Shown: one piece after another, positions 34,888-44,468 of the stretch
Position numbering within the stretch: the first letter of the stretch is position 1
Layout of the letters: each line of letters begins with the position of its first letter
Origin: Deltaproteobacteria bacterium
GTDB taxonomy: Bacteria; Desulfobacterota; Binatia; UBA9968
DNA: 61,344 nt
Direction of reading: 5' to 3'
Assembly (NCBI GenBank): GCA_016874755.1
Contig: VGTH01000005.1
Location: 115,547-176,890 of the forward strand
Program-made: the position numbers and the translations under genes
The notes under the pieces: generated by a model
Database searches by the model: none
Seen by the model: the letters and a program-made list of their open reading frames with translations, nothing else
Told to the model about the DNA's origin: nothing

Positions 34888-37170
34888 TCATAACATGCTG
34901 TAGGGATCGACATCAATGTGGAGGCGCACAGCGCGCCCTCGTCGCACCCCTTCGCGCGCTAACTGAGCGAACTCTAAAAGCGGCCCGATCTGTTTGCCTT
35001 TGATCAGGAGCTGCCAGCGATAACGATTGCGCAGCTTTTCGATGGGTGCGGGCGCGGGCCCGAGGAGCTCCAGTTGGCTGGAGAATTTCTCTTGGGTCGA
35101 TAGACGCCGGCGCAGCGCAGTGGCGAGTTTTTTAATCTCTCCTTCAACTTCTTCGGCCCTCGGCCCATCGAGACGAAGTTGCACGAGGCGGCTAAACGGC
35201 GGGTAGCTGAGCGCCCGGCGAAACTCTACTTCAGCCGCAAAAAAACCCTTGTAGTCATGATTGAGCAGATCCTGCATGGCGTAGTGGTCTGGCGCATAGG
35301 TTTGCACAATGACTCGACCGGGATCGTTGCCGCGCCCCGACCGGCCGGCGACCTGGCTCAAGAGCTGAAAGGTTCGTTCGGCCGCGCGAAAGTCAGGCAA
35401 GTTTAGCGATAGATCGGCGAGCAGAGCGCCCACGAGCGTGACGCCCATGACGTCATGCCCTTTGGTAATCATCTGGGTGCCGACTAGAACATCGAGCTCG
35501 CCCTTTTCCCAACTGCGAATCAGCGCCTCTTGGGAACCGCGTTTGCTGGTCGTATCGCGATCCATGCGAGCCACCCGCGCCAGTGGCAGCAGGTGCTTGA
35601 GCGCCTGCTCGATCTGCTCGGTGCCGGCGCCAATGCCAGTGAGACTTTCGTTGCCGCAACCCGGACAGAGTTGGGTGACGGGCTTGCGGAAATCGCAATG
35701 GTGGCAACGCACGCTGCGCTGTTTCAGATGGAGCGTCAGCGTGACACTGCAATAGGAGCAACGCAGCACATGGCCGCACAGCCGACACTGTAGAAAGTTG
35801 GAAAAGCCGCGCCGGTTCATGAAAATCAGACTCTGCCGCCGGTTGTTGAAATTCTCGACGAGCGCCTCGGCAAGCGGCGGCGAAATTAACGCCAGCGCTG
35901 CGGCGGGCTCACTGGCGGCGCCTCCTTCGGAGGGCGCGCTGGCTTGGTCCTTTGCCCGCAGCGGCTGCTCACGCAGATCGACAATTTCAATCTTCGGCAG
36001 CGGGCGCTCGTTGACGCGCCTGGATATTTCCAAGAGACGATAACGGCCTTGCCGGCAGTTTTCGTAGCTTTCGATTGCCGGCGTGGCCGAGCCGAGAAGC
36101 ACCGGGCAGCCGACAAGCTTGCCGCGCACCACCGCGAGGTCGCGTCCGTTGTAGCGCAGTCCCTCCTCCTGTTTGTAGGATGGGTCGTGTTCTTCGTCGA
36201 CAATGATGAGCCCTAAATCCGGGAGCGGCGCAAAAACCGCCGAGCGCGCGCCAACGACAACGTCTACTTCGCCGCGCAGAATACTCCACCAATGGGCCCA
36301 GCGTTGGGCGCCGGTGAGCGCGCTGTGGAGAACCCCGACCCGTCCGGGAAAACGCGCCGTGACGCGGTCGATTAGCTGGGGAGTCAAAGATATTTCTGGA
36401 ATCAAGATCAGACTACGGCGGCCCAGGTTGCGACAATTCTCCATGGCCCGCAAATAGACTTCGGTTTTGCCGCTGCCGGTGACCCCATGCAGCAAAAACG
36501 TTGCGAAGCCGCCCTGCTCGATGCGCGTGGCGATGGCACGGTAGGCGTTCTCCTGCTCATCACTCAGGTCAAAAGGCTGGCTCGCCTGCCCGCCGCTCAG
36601 GTCTTCCTTGCTATGGACCTTGCGGCGACGCAACCCTGGCACGCGCTCGCGACGGGACACTACGCCGGCCGCTTCAAGGCGCGCAACGGCCGGCAGGATA
36701 CTCGTTTTTTCTACCTGGCGCGCGAGAAACTTGACAGTAGCCCTGCCGTTTCTTTGACGCAGCAAGTGAATTATTTGCTCCTCGACAGGATCGGCAACGG
36801 CAAATTCTTCCACCTTGAGCCGCAGCCACTGCTCGGTTTCTAAACGCAAGCTGGGCGGCAGAATCGCCGTTAACACCTCGCCTACCGAAGCCAAATAGTA
36901 ATGGCTGATCCAGTGCAGCAGTCGAATCAGCCCATCGTCCAACACGGGACGGTCGTCCAAGACCGCGAGAATATCTTTTGTTTGGAGCAGCGGCGGGTCC
37001 GGCAAGAGCTCGATCACCACACCGCTAAGCTTGCGCTTGCCCAGCGGAATCAACACGCGTGACCCGACGGCGATGGAATCCCGCAGCGCCTGAGGAACGG
37101 CATAGGTCAACGCTTGCAGAAGCGGCGAAGGCACAACCACGCGCGCAAAATTCGCCGCTGTTTCGTTCAT
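34888..37170 (-). CDS. priA: Primosomal replication-restart helicase PriA
   Basis: 760 residues from ATG 37170; the frame continues to an ATG at 37221 but the family N-terminus (FARVVVPSPLLQALTYAVP) begins near the later start, and neither has a clear ribosome-binding site. The helicase core shows LLHGVTGSGKTEVYL (Walker A) and DEEHDPSYKQEEGLRYNGRD (DEEH box). The zinc-binding cysteines of the PriA insertion lie in CRLCGHVLRCSYC, CHHC and CPGCG. PriA reloads the replisome at stalled forks. Confidence 0.95.
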   Translation of the reverse strand: MNETAANFARVVVPSPLLQALTYAVPQALRDSIAVGSRVLIPLGKRKLSGVVIELLPDPPLLQTKDILAVLDDRPVLDDGLIRLLHWISHYYLASVGEVLTAILPPSLRLETEQWLRLKVEEFAVADPVEEQIIHLLRQRNGRATVKFLARQVEKTSILPAVARLEAAGVVSRRERVPGLRRRKVHSKEDLSGGQASQPFDLSDEQENAYRAIATRIEQGGFATFLLHGVTGSGKTEVYLRAMENCRNLGRRSLILIPEISLTPQLIDRVTARFPGRVGVLHSALTGAQRWAHWWSILRGEVDVVVGARSAVFAPLPDLGLIIVDEEHDPSYKQEEGLRYNGRDLAVVRGKLVGCPVLLGSATPAIESYENCRQGRYRLLEISRRVNERPLPKIEIVDLREQPLRAKDQASAPSEGGAASEPAAALALISPPLAEALVENFNNRRQSLIFMNRRGFSNFLQCRLCGHVLRCSYCSVTLTLHLKQRSVRCHHCDFRKPVTQLCPGCGNESLTGIGAGTEQIEQALKHLLPLARVARMDRDTTSKRGSQEALIRSWEKGELDVLVGTQMITKGHDVMGVTLVGALLADLSLNLPDFRAAERTFQLLSQVAGRSGRGNDPGRVIVQTYAPDHYAMQDLLNHDYKGFFAAEVEFRRALSYPPFSRLVQLRLDGPRAEEVEGEIKKLATALRRRLSTQEKFSSQLELLGPAPAPIEKLRNRYRWQLLIKGKQIGPLLEFAQLAREGVRRGRAVRLHIDVDPYSML

Positions 37171-37497
37171 CCATGAACTATTAAGGCTGAGGCCAGGAAA
37201 AGCAACCAGTCGGGATTCCATCGCTTACTGCAATTTTGTTGACGATCGCCATGGTCAAGGCTTGAAATCAACGGATAAGAACAGCGGCTAAGAGATGCTC
37301 AGGGACTGCCGATGGCTTTTATGAAGCAAAAATTCTGCTGACGATCGTGGCCGCCTTCTTGCGTAAGCGCAGGCTGTCCGTAAGAGAGGAACACAATTAT
37401 GCATAATTATATACAACTAAAATTTGACAGTAGTCACCCTATCGGGTAGGGTTGACACCCTCTGTCCATCCGGTTCCCGCACCGTTCTTCCCGTACA
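37171..37497. other. Gene-free gap with AT-rich divergent promoter region (327 bases)
   Basis: No gene is seen. It separates priA (minus) from the HTH/pil operon (plus) and contains an AT-rich run (37395-37423) followed by a candidate promoter for the HTH gene. Confidence 0.5.
37424..37452 (+). promoter_or_regulatory. Candidate promoter TTGACA-N17-TAGGGT for the HTH-pil operon
   Basis: A consensus -35 at 37424-37429 and TAGGGT at 37447-37452 are 17 bases apart, about 45 bases before the HTH gene's ATG at 37498. A second TTGACA begins at 37452 but has no plausible -10. Confidence 0.5.
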
Positions 37498-37698
37498 ATG
37501 CAGTTTGCGAATAACGTGAAAAAGCTTCGCGAAGCTAGAATGCTGAGCAGGTCCGAGTTGGCGCGCTTAGCAGGGATCTCGCCGCTCACCTTGGACCGTA
37601 TCGAGCAAGGCAAACCTTGCCGCGTCGCAACCCAACGCCGGATACTCCTCGCCTTGGGGCTCAAAGTATCGCAGAAAAGCAAAGTCTTTAGCCAATAA
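37498..37698 (+). CDS. Small XRE-family DNA-binding protein, first gene of the pil operon
   Basis: 66 residues consisting almost entirely of a helix-turn-helix: NNVKKLREARMLSRSELARL, AGISPLTLDRIEQGK and RRILLALGL are the five helices of the Cro/XRE fold. It has no effector domain. Only 8 bases separate its stop from the pilM ATG, so it is probably transcribed with the pilus genes and may control them or its own promoter. That link is inferred from spacing alone. Confidence 0.85.
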   Translation: MQFANNVKKLREARMLSRSELARLAGISPLTLDRIEQGKPCRVATQRRILLALGLKVSQKSKVFSQ

Positions 37699-37706
37699 GA
37701 AAAACT

Positions 37707-38801
37707 ATGCCGGCACTATTCAAAAACCTAAGTCTTAGCTCCCTGGGTTTTCCAGGCCGCAAGGAAAGCTACGTTGCGTTCGATATCGGCTCGAGCTCGG
37801 TCAAGATGGTCGAAGCGGCGCTCGACCGCAACAGCTGGCGCCTGCTCAATTTCGGTGTCTTGGGGATACCCGCGGGCGCAGTGCAAAACAACATGATTGT
37901 CGAAACCAAGCTGGTGGCCGAAGCCATGAAAAAATTGGTGAGCGACCACGGTGTAAAAGCGACCAAGGTCATCTCAGCCGTGCCGGGGCGCTCGGTGATC
38001 ATGAAAAAATTCGAGCTGCCGGCGCAAAAAGAAGAAGAGCTGGAAGCCAACATCGAGTTCGAAGCCAACAAAGTGATTCCCGAGAACCTCGAAAACGTCA
38101 ACCTCGACTACCAGATTCTCAACTCTCTTGAAGGGGGCAGCAAGGTCGAAGTCCTACTAGTCGCGGTGCGCAAAGAGATCGTCAATAGCTACACCGATGT
38201 CATCGAAGAAGCCGGACTCACACCGGCCGTCTTGGACGTCGACTATTTCGCCATGGAGAGCATGTACGAAACCAACTACGAGCCACAAAGCGCCGGCGAA
38301 GTCATCGGCCTGATCCATATCGGCTCGCGCTACACCAGTATCAATGTTCTGAGCAACGGTATCTCGACGTTCACCGGTGATTTACCGGTGGGCGGCGAAG
38401 AGTTTACCGAAACTCTACGGCGCTCGCTGCAAATCTCCAGTGAAGCAGCGGAAACCTTGAAGGTAACCGGCTCGCTCGAAGGCAAGCCCTACCCCGAGTT
38501 GGATGAACTACTTAGGCCGACGGCGGAGACGCTCGCCGAAGACATTCGGCGAAACCTGAGCCTGTACGGCGCCGTGGCAAGCGAAGAGGGCATCCGGACG
38601 ATTTATTTGAGCGGCGGCAGTGCCAGAGTGCGCGGTCTGTCGGCTGCCATGGAAGAAAAACTCGGCGTGCCCGTGCAGCTGGCCGATCCCTTGCGTGGTT
38701 TTCAGTTGGAAAAACACATTGATCGCGATTCCCTCGCCGAAACCGCAGCGCAGCTCGGTGTCGGTGTGGGACTGGCCATTAGGAGACCCGGAGACAAATG
38801 A
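37707..38801 (+). CDS. pilM: Type IV pilus assembly protein PilM
   Basis: 364 residues with the actin-like ATPase fold of PilM: YVAFDIGSSSVKMVEA (phosphate 1), later SGGSARVRGLSAAMEEKLGV. PilM sits in the cytoplasm and binds the N-terminal tail of PilN, linking the cytoplasmic motor to the inner-membrane alignment complex. Its stop overlaps the pilN start (ATGA), so translation is coupled. Confidence 0.96.
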   Translation: MPALFKNLSLSSLGFPGRKESYVAFDIGSSSVKMVEAALDRNSWRLLNFGVLGIPAGAVQNNMIVETKLVAEAMKKLVSDHGVKATKVISAVPGRSVIMKKFELPAQKEEELEANIEFEANKVIPENLENVNLDYQILNSLEGGSKVEVLLVAVRKEIVNSYTDVIEEAGLTPAVLDVDYFAMESMYETNYEPQSAGEVIGLIHIGSRYTSINVLSNGISTFTGDLPVGGEEFTETLRRSLQISSEAAETLKVTGSLEGKPYPELDELLRPTAETLAEDIRRNLSLYGAVASEEGIRTIYLSGGSARVRGLSAAMEEKLGVPVQLADPLRGFQLEKHIDRDSLAETAAQLGVGVGLAIRRPGDK

Positions 38802-39376
38802 TTTGCATCAACCTACTTCCGGTTAGGGAACTCAAGGCCGAAGTCACTCGGCGGCGCGAGACGGTGCTGGGTGTATCTTGCCTGGTGACCGTGTTAGTGG
38901 CCCTGGGGGCGCTTTATGGATATCAAGCCATGCAGGTTTCTGCTTTGGAAAAAGAACTAGCGGATGCCCGCGCCGAGCTGCAGCAGCTTGCCGCCAAGGC
39001 GAAAAGCGTCGTTGAGCTACAGGCGCGGGTCGCCGAGTTCCAGGGCAAACACAAGGTCATTGAGGACATCAACAAAAAGAAAGCCGGCCCGGTGCGCATC
39101 ATGGAGAATCTTTCAGCATCGACGCCAACGGCTCTTTGGCTGACTCAGTTTAGAGAAACGGGCGGCGATCTGACTATTACCGGAGTCGCGATGAACAACC
39201 AGACCATCGCCGATTTTCTAAAATCCCTCGCTTCCCATGCCAATTTTAGCAACACCGAGCTGGTCGAAACCGTTCAGACCGAACAAGCAGGATTGCCGCC
39301 GCGCCGATTTCTGATCAAGTCTAGACTGCTGTATCAACCGCCAGCCCAAACCGTGCCGGTAGCAAAGCGTAACTAA
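38798..39376 (+). CDS. pilN: Type IV pilus inner-membrane protein PilN
   Basis: 192 residues. The N-terminus MICINLLPVRELKAE contains the conserved INLLP motif that binds PilM. A membrane helix (about 22-42) and a coiled-coil/periplasmic domain follow. It forms heterodimers with PilO in the alignment complex between the pilus motor and the secretin. It is spaced 3 bases from pilO. Confidence 0.94.
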   Translation: MICINLLPVRELKAEVTRRRETVLGVSCLVTVLVALGALYGYQAMQVSALEKELADARAELQQLAAKAKSVVELQARVAEFQGKHKVIEDINKKKAGPVRIMENLSASTPTALWLTQFRETGGDLTITGVAMNNQTIADFLKSLASHANFSNTELVETVQTEQAGLPPRRFLIKSRLLYQPPAQTVPVAKRN

Positions 39377-39379
39377 TTT

Positions 39380-40000
39380 ATGAACGACCTGATTGCAAAA
39401 GTACTCGATAAACCGAAGCCGCAAAAAATCGGTATCCTCGTCGGTATCGTGCTGTTGCTTCTTGTGGTCGGCTACCTCTACATTTATGCGCCGCACAGCG
39501 AGCAAATGACCAAACTGCATGAGGAGATCGACTCAGTGCAGGCCGACCGCGATCGCAAGAAAGCCATTGCTGCCAACTTGCCGAAGCTCCAGAAAGACTT
39601 GCGCGAGTGGGACATCAAACTGAAAACCGCCGTCTCGCAGCTGCCTGACAGCCGTGAAATTCCTGAGCTGTTGAGCAACATTTCCACCAAAGCGCGCGAG
39701 GCCGGGTTGGAAATCGTGTTGTTCCGGCCCCGTGCCGAGAACATGCAAGAGTTTTACGCTGAGATTCCCGTGGACATCGTGGTGCGCGGCGGCTTTTACA
39801 GCGCGGTGAACTTTTTCGATGAGGTGGGCAAGCTAAACCGCTTGGTCAACATCGACAATATCGACTTCAAGAATCCCAAAGTTGCCGGCGACCAAGTGAA
39901 CCTGGAAATATCGACTCTGGCGACGACTTATCGATTTCTCGACGAAGCGGAGCGGAAGCAAGTCGCTGAGGCGAAGGCCGCCGCGGCAGCAAAGAAGTAG
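39380..40000 (+). CDS. pilO: Type IV pilus inner-membrane protein PilO
   Basis: 206 residues with a short cytoplasmic tail, a membrane helix (about 15-37), a coiled-coil segment and the ferredoxin-like periplasmic domain of PilO (LSNISTKAREAGLEIVLFRP, then GGFYSAVNFFDEVGKLNRLV). It partners PilN. It ends at 40000, 6 bases before the pilP start. Confidence 0.94.
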   Translation: MNDLIAKVLDKPKPQKIGILVGIVLLLLVVGYLYIYAPHSEQMTKLHEEIDSVQADRDRKKAIAANLPKLQKDLREWDIKLKTAVSQLPDSREIPELLSNISTKAREAGLEIVLFRPRAENMQEFYAEIPVDIVVRGGFYSAVNFFDEVGKLNRLVNIDNIDFKNPKVAGDQVNLEISTLATTYRFLDEAERKQVAEAKAAAAAKK

Positions 40001-40006
40001 GTGCGC

Positions 40007-40648
40007 ATGAAAAGGTCAACGCAAGTTCTAGTCTGTCTATGGGGATTTTTTTCTTTGGTCGGTGGTCTCCAAGCACAGGAGAAGATCGATGCAGTTTCGG
40101 CCAAGTCGAAGGAAGCGAAAGACATGCTGCACAACGCTCCCGCAGCCGTGGAGCAAGCGATTCGGCAAAACTTGCAGGACGTCGGCAAGACGGTCGGCAG
40201 CAAACTTGGTTTAGGGACCAAGGAAACCAAGACTGCTCCTGCCCCGGTCACTCAGGTTGCCTCGTTGCCGGAAAATAAACCGGCGGAACCGCCGCCGGCA
40301 CGAATCCTGCCCATCGGCCGGCGCGACCCGTTTCGTCCATTTACCTTGAACACCAAAAGCACGCCGGCTAAGAAGCGCGACAACCTGTCTCCGCTGGAAC
40401 GTTACGAACTGGGCCAACTGAAGCTGGTCGGCATCGTCGCCGACCCCAAGAACGCCAATGCACTGATCGAAGACGCTGCGGGCCTTGGCTACGTGATTCG
40501 AGTCGGGACACCGATCGGTTCCAACGACGGCAAAGTGATCGCAATCAAGCGCGACGGCATCACGATTCAGGAAAGCTACGTTGATTTATATGGCGCGGAG
40601 AAAAAACGGGAAGTCAGCATGAGGCTAACAGCGGAGGGTGCGGAATGA
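40007..40648 (+). CDS. pilP: Type IV pilus assembly protein PilP
   Basis: 213 residues. The start at ATG 40007 is chosen over the GTG at 40001. A signal peptide (to about LQAQE) lacks the lipobox cysteine that many PilP proteins have, so it may be periplasmic rather than lipidated. The C-terminal HR-domain is typical: RRDPFRPF and LERYELGQLKLVGIV. PilP links PilN/PilO to the secretin PilQ. Its stop overlaps the pilQ start (ATGA). Confidence 0.93.
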   Translation: MKRSTQVLVCLWGFFSLVGGLQAQEKIDAVSAKSKEAKDMLHNAPAAVEQAIRQNLQDVGKTVGSKLGLGTKETKTAPAPVTQVASLPENKPAEPPPARILPIGRRDPFRPFTLNTKSTPAKKRDNLSPLERYELGQLKLVGIVADPKNANALIEDAAGLGYVIRVGTPIGSNDGKVIAIKRDGITIQESYVDLYGAEKKREVSMRLTAEGAE

Positions 40649-42687
40649 ATGATCGGAACAAACACAGCGGTGAGACAATTATGAGCTTATTTCGACCCAT
40701 CAAGATGATAACGGGCAGCGGCATTGCCCTCGGTTTGGCAGCTGGTCTACTGAGCTGCACCCCGGCAGCCGTGGAACAACCCAAGCCTGCGGCGTCGGCC
40801 ACGCAAGGCACGGCTTCTGTGCCAAGGCCGGTCAACCCAACCCCTTCGCAGGCCGCGACCGATGCACCGGCTCCCAAGATTCAGGACTTTTTTGCGCGTC
40901 AGGAAGTTGGCCAGACCGTCCTGACGCTAAAATTATTGCAACCGATCGCGAACTTTCGCCATTTCCCCGCGGTGCAACCAGCGCGTCTACTATTGGACAT
41001 CTTTACCGACGCCAAACAACCGGGCGCGACGGAGAGCTTTCGTCTTGCGACCAATCTGGTGAGCACGGCGCGCGTTACCTCGGGTGAAGGCTACATGCGG
41101 GTTACCTTAGATATCTTGGCGGCCAATGTTCCGCCTTATACGATTACGCCTGAAGATGGCGGCGTGAAAATCACCATCGGTAATATCGATCCGAGCAACA
41201 CCGACAAGAAAAATATCGATTTCGTGAAAGCCGGCAAGCGCATCGAGGGCAAATCCTTTGAAACCACGCCCGGAGTTTTCCAGGCGGCCGGGGGCGGTCC
41301 CCAGGTCACTGCGGTCTCACGTTCGGATAATAAACGATACAGCGGTCAGCGTCTGTCGCTCGATTTCAAAGATGCCGACATCAAAAACGTCTTTCGGCTG
41401 CTCGCCGAGGTGAGCGGTCTTAACATCGTCGTTACGAGTGATGTTAACAATAAGGTTACCCTGAGACTGGTGGACGTGCCCTGGGATCAGGCCCTCGATC
41501 TTTTGATCGATACGAACGGTCTTGGCAAAGAGCAGGTCGGTAACGTGGTGCGCATTTCCACCGCGGGTCAGTTGAAAAAGGAACGCGACGACGTCGCCGC
41601 GGCGAAAAAGGCCGAAGAAAATCTAGAGCCGCTGGAGACGGTGTACTACAACATCAATTATGCGAAGGTGAAAGATCTCGAAGCGAAGGTCAAATCGCTG
41701 CAGAGCAAGCGGCCCGATGCGTCTTTGGTGACCGATGAGCGCAGCAATACCATCATGGTGCGCGACGTTAAAAAGGCGGTCGAAGATATTAGCACCCTGG
41801 TCGCTAAACTCGACATGCGCACGCCGCAAGTATTGATCGAATCCAACTTGATCGAGACCACACCGACCTTTGCACGAGCCTTGGGTGCCCGCTTGAGTTT
41901 CGACCTTCTCGGGGCAGGGTTTTCATCTGGCGCCGCCGCGGCCACGCCTTTCAGCGGAAACTCCGCAAGCTTTCCCAACTTCGCCAACGGTCTGGGGGCT
42001 ACACTGTCAATCATTCAAAATCGTGCCGCGGGTTTTCGTAACCTAGCGACGGCCCTAGAGGCCGCGGAAAACGAAGGCAACATCAAAATTATTTCGCGCC
42101 CGTCGGTTGTCACACTCAACAACCAGGCTTCAACGATACGCAGCGAGCGCATTCTGCGCATCGCGCTGCCGAGCTCGACGAACATCGCTACTGGCAGTGG
42201 ATCGTCTGCGGCTGGCGCCGCGGTAGCGACTGAACGAGTGCCGGTGGGCATCGTTCTTACCGTGACCCCGCAGGTTTCTAGCGACGGTTTTGTACTCATG
42301 AATATCAACGTCAAATCGAGTTCGATCGCCAACAGCGCCACCGTCCCCGACGGCTCGGTCGGTGTCGTGCCGTTCGACGAGCTCAACCGTGAAGCGAGTG
42401 CCAGCGTGCTTGTGAAAGATGGTGAAACCATCGTTCTTGGCGGTATACTCAAGGACACGGCACAGGAATCCCAAAGTGGCGTTCCTTACCTCAAGAACGT
42501 TCCGATTCTTGGCTGGCTATTCAAAAACCATCGCATCCAAAAAGACTTCGAAGAGCTGATGGTGTTCATCACGCCAAGGTTGACCACGGCCGGTTCCGGA
42601 ACATTGCCCAGCGCTGAACAATTGTGGCGCGATCAACTGCGCCGCACCGAGGGCGATCCGTCGACGCCGGTAGTCTACAACCCCTAG
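40645..42687 (+). CDS. pilQ: Type IV pilus secretin PilQ
   Basis: 680 residues. The start at 40645 has a strong ribosome-binding site (GGAGGG); an ATG at 40681 would trim the signal to a compact lipoprotein-type one. A lipobox cysteine lies in AGLLSC (about residue 38). An AMIN domain (about 85-185) is followed by an STN/secretin N0 region (about 231-310, LDFKDADIKNVFRLLAEVSG), an N1 domain (about 331-410) and the secretin beta-barrel (about 440-660, VPYLKNVPILGWLFK). It forms the outer-membrane pore for the pilus. It is the final pil gene; aroC starts 32 bases later. Confidence 0.96.
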   Translation: MNDRNKHSGETIMSLFRPIKMITGSGIALGLAAGLLSCTPAAVEQPKPAASATQGTASVPRPVNPTPSQAATDAPAPKIQDFFARQEVGQTVLTLKLLQPIANFRHFPAVQPARLLLDIFTDAKQPGATESFRLATNLVSTARVTSGEGYMRVTLDILAANVPPYTITPEDGGVKITIGNIDPSNTDKKNIDFVKAGKRIEGKSFETTPGVFQAAGGGPQVTAVSRSDNKRYSGQRLSLDFKDADIKNVFRLLAEVSGLNIVVTSDVNNKVTLRLVDVPWDQALDLLIDTNGLGKEQVGNVVRISTAGQLKKERDDVAAAKKAEENLEPLETVYYNINYAKVKDLEAKVKSLQSKRPDASLVTDERSNTIMVRDVKKAVEDISTLVAKLDMRTPQVLIESNLIETTPTFARALGARLSFDLLGAGFSSGAAAATPFSGNSASFPNFANGLGATLSIIQNRAAGFRNLATALEAAENEGNIKIISRPSVVTLNNQASTIRSERILRIALPSSTNIATGSGSSAAGAAVATERVPVGIVLTVTPQVSSDGFVLMNINVKSSSIANSATVPDGSVGVVPFDELNREASASVLVKDGETIVLGGILKDTAQESQSGVPYLKNVPILGWLFKNHRIQKDFEELMVFITPRLTTAGSGTLPSAEQLWRDQLRRTEGDPSTPVVYNP

Positions 42688-42719
42688 CCTCAAAAAAAAT
42701 AATACGGTAGGATGCCCGC

Positions 42720-43916
42720 ATGTTGCGTTACTTCACTGCGGGCGAATCCCACGGGCCCTGTTTGACGATGATCGTCGACGGCGTGCCCGCGGGATTTCCT
42801 ATCGATGTCGCCCAAATCAATCACGATCTGTGGCGCCGCCAGCAGGGCTACGGCCGCGGCGGCCGTATGCTTATTGAAAAAGACGAAGTGTCGATCCGCT
42901 CCGGCATCCGCTGGGGCGAAACCCTCGGCTCGCCGGTTACGTTCGGCATAGAAAACCGCGACTGGAAAAACTGGACCAAGAAAATGTCGCCGTCCGCCGA
43001 GGATCGCGATAACAAGATTGCCGTCACCAACCCGCGCCCCGGCCATGCCGATCTGAACGGCGTGCTGAAATACGACCGCGCCGATGCGCGCGACATTCTC
43101 GAACGGGCGAGCGCGCGCGACACGGTGTCGCGCACGGCCGTGGGCTCCTTCGCTAAACAGCTGCTTTCTCCCTTCGGTATTCGCGTCATGGGCTATCTTC
43201 GTTCGCTGGGCGGCATCGAAGCCAATCTGGATGGCTTATCTTACGAGGAAACCTTCTTGCGCTCTGAAGAGTCGCCGGTGCGCACGGCCGATCCAAAAGC
43301 GGAAGAGCAGATGATCGCGCTCATCGAAGAGTGCAAAATAGAAGGCAACACGCTGGGCGGAATCTTCGAAGTTGTCGCCCTCGGTTTGCCGCCCGGTTTG
43401 GGGACCCACACCCAGTGGGACCGCAAGCTCGACGGCCGTTTGGCGCAGGCGTTGATGAGCATTCAAGCCATGAAGGGCGTCGAAATCGGGCTCGGCTTTG
43501 AGATGGCGCGGCGGCGCGGCTCGCAGGTGCACGATGAGATTTTTTTCGATCCGAAGAAAGACGTGAGCCAGGCCACGCCGCGGATTGTGCCGACAGGTTT
43601 TTACCGCGGCAGCAACAATTCCGGCGGCACCGAAGGCGGCATGACCAACGGCTCGCCGTTGGTGGTGCGGGTGGCAATGAAACCGATTTCCACCTTGATG
43701 AGTCCGTTGAATTCGGTGGATCTGCACACGAAGCAACCCACGGACGCCTCGGTGGAGCGCTCCGACGTTTGTGCCGCGCCGGCGGCGGCGGTGGTGGGCG
43801 AGTCGGTGGTGGCTTTCGAACTGGCCAATGCTTTCCTGGAAAAATTTGGCGGTGACTCGCTGCGTGAAACCCGGCGCAACTACGAGAATTATCTCGAACA
43901 AATTAAAAACTACTAG
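42720..43916 (+). CDS. aroC: Chorismate synthase
   Basis: 398 residues with the FMN-binding/chorismate synthase signatures GESHGPCLTMIVDGVPAG, RRQQGYGRGGRM, RPGHADLNGVLKY, ASARDTVSRTAVG and GSNNSGGTEGGMTNG. It performs the last step of the shikimate pathway (EPSP to chorismate). It begins the aroC-aroK-aroB-aroQ run, 32 bases after pilQ, with a putative leader AT-rich stretch (AAAAAAAATAATA) between them. Identification is firm. Confidence 0.97.
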   Translation: MLRYFTAGESHGPCLTMIVDGVPAGFPIDVAQINHDLWRRQQGYGRGGRMLIEKDEVSIRSGIRWGETLGSPVTFGIENRDWKNWTKKMSPSAEDRDNKIAVTNPRPGHADLNGVLKYDRADARDILERASARDTVSRTAVGSFAKQLLSPFGIRVMGYLRSLGGIEANLDGLSYEETFLRSEESPVRTADPKAEEQMIALIEECKIEGNTLGGIFEVVALGLPPGLGTHTQWDRKLDGRLAQALMSIQAMKGVEIGLGFEMARRRGSQVHDEIFFDPKKDVSQATPRIVPTGFYRGSNNSGGTEGGMTNGSPLVVRVAMKPISTLMSPLNSVDLHTKQPTDASVERSDVCAAPAAAVVGESVVAFELANAFLEKFGGDSLRETRRNYENYLEQIKNY

Positions 43917-43919
43917 CCG

Positions 43920-44468
43920 TTGCAGGAACATCCTTCGCATAACATCGCGTTGACCGGCTTCATGGCGGTGGGTAAAAGCGCGGTGGGGCGCAATCTCGCC
44001 AAGAAGCTCAAGCGCCACTTTGTCGACCTCGACCGCGCCATTGAAAAAAAAGAAGGCAAAAAGGTCCGGGAGATCTTCAGCGAGAACGGCGAGCCCTATT
44101 TCCGCCAGGCGGAAAAGCAGGCGTTGGCCGAAGTTCTAGCGCAAAGTAGTCAGATCATCGCAACCGGTGGCGGCGTCATTATGGATCAGGACAATCTCGC
44201 TCTGTTGAAGGAGAAATCGCTGCTCGTCTGTCTCACGGCGAGCACCGAGGTCATTCTCAAGCGGGTGGGTAACGGCACCAAGCGGCCGCTGCTCAAAGGC
44301 ACCAATCGCGAAGAGCGGATCGAGCAACTGCTCGGCGAGCGCGCCAAGCAATATGCCCAAGCGCATCTCAGCGTCGATACCAGCGATGCGACGATCGATC
44401 AGGTGGTCGATAATATCATCGCCCAGTTGGATGCCCCGGCGAGTCATGATGCAAACGTTGACGGTTAA
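43920..44468 (+). CDS. aroK: Shikimate kinase
   Basis: 182 residues from the TTG at 43920, three bases after the aroC stop. ALTGFMAVGKSAVGR is the P-loop, FVDLDRAIEKKEGKKVREI contains the shikimate-binding Asp, and ATGGGVIM and RPLL complete the family pattern. It phosphorylates shikimate. It overlaps the aroB start, which supports coupling. Confidence 0.94.
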   Translation: MQEHPSHNIALTGFMAVGKSAVGRNLAKKLKRHFVDLDRAIEKKEGKKVREIFSENGEPYFRQAEKQALAEVLAQSSQIIATGGGVIMDQDNLALLKEKSLLVCLTASTEVILKRVGNGTKRPLLKGTNREERIEQLLGERAKQYAQAHLSVDTSDATIDQVVDNIIAQLDAPASHDANVDG

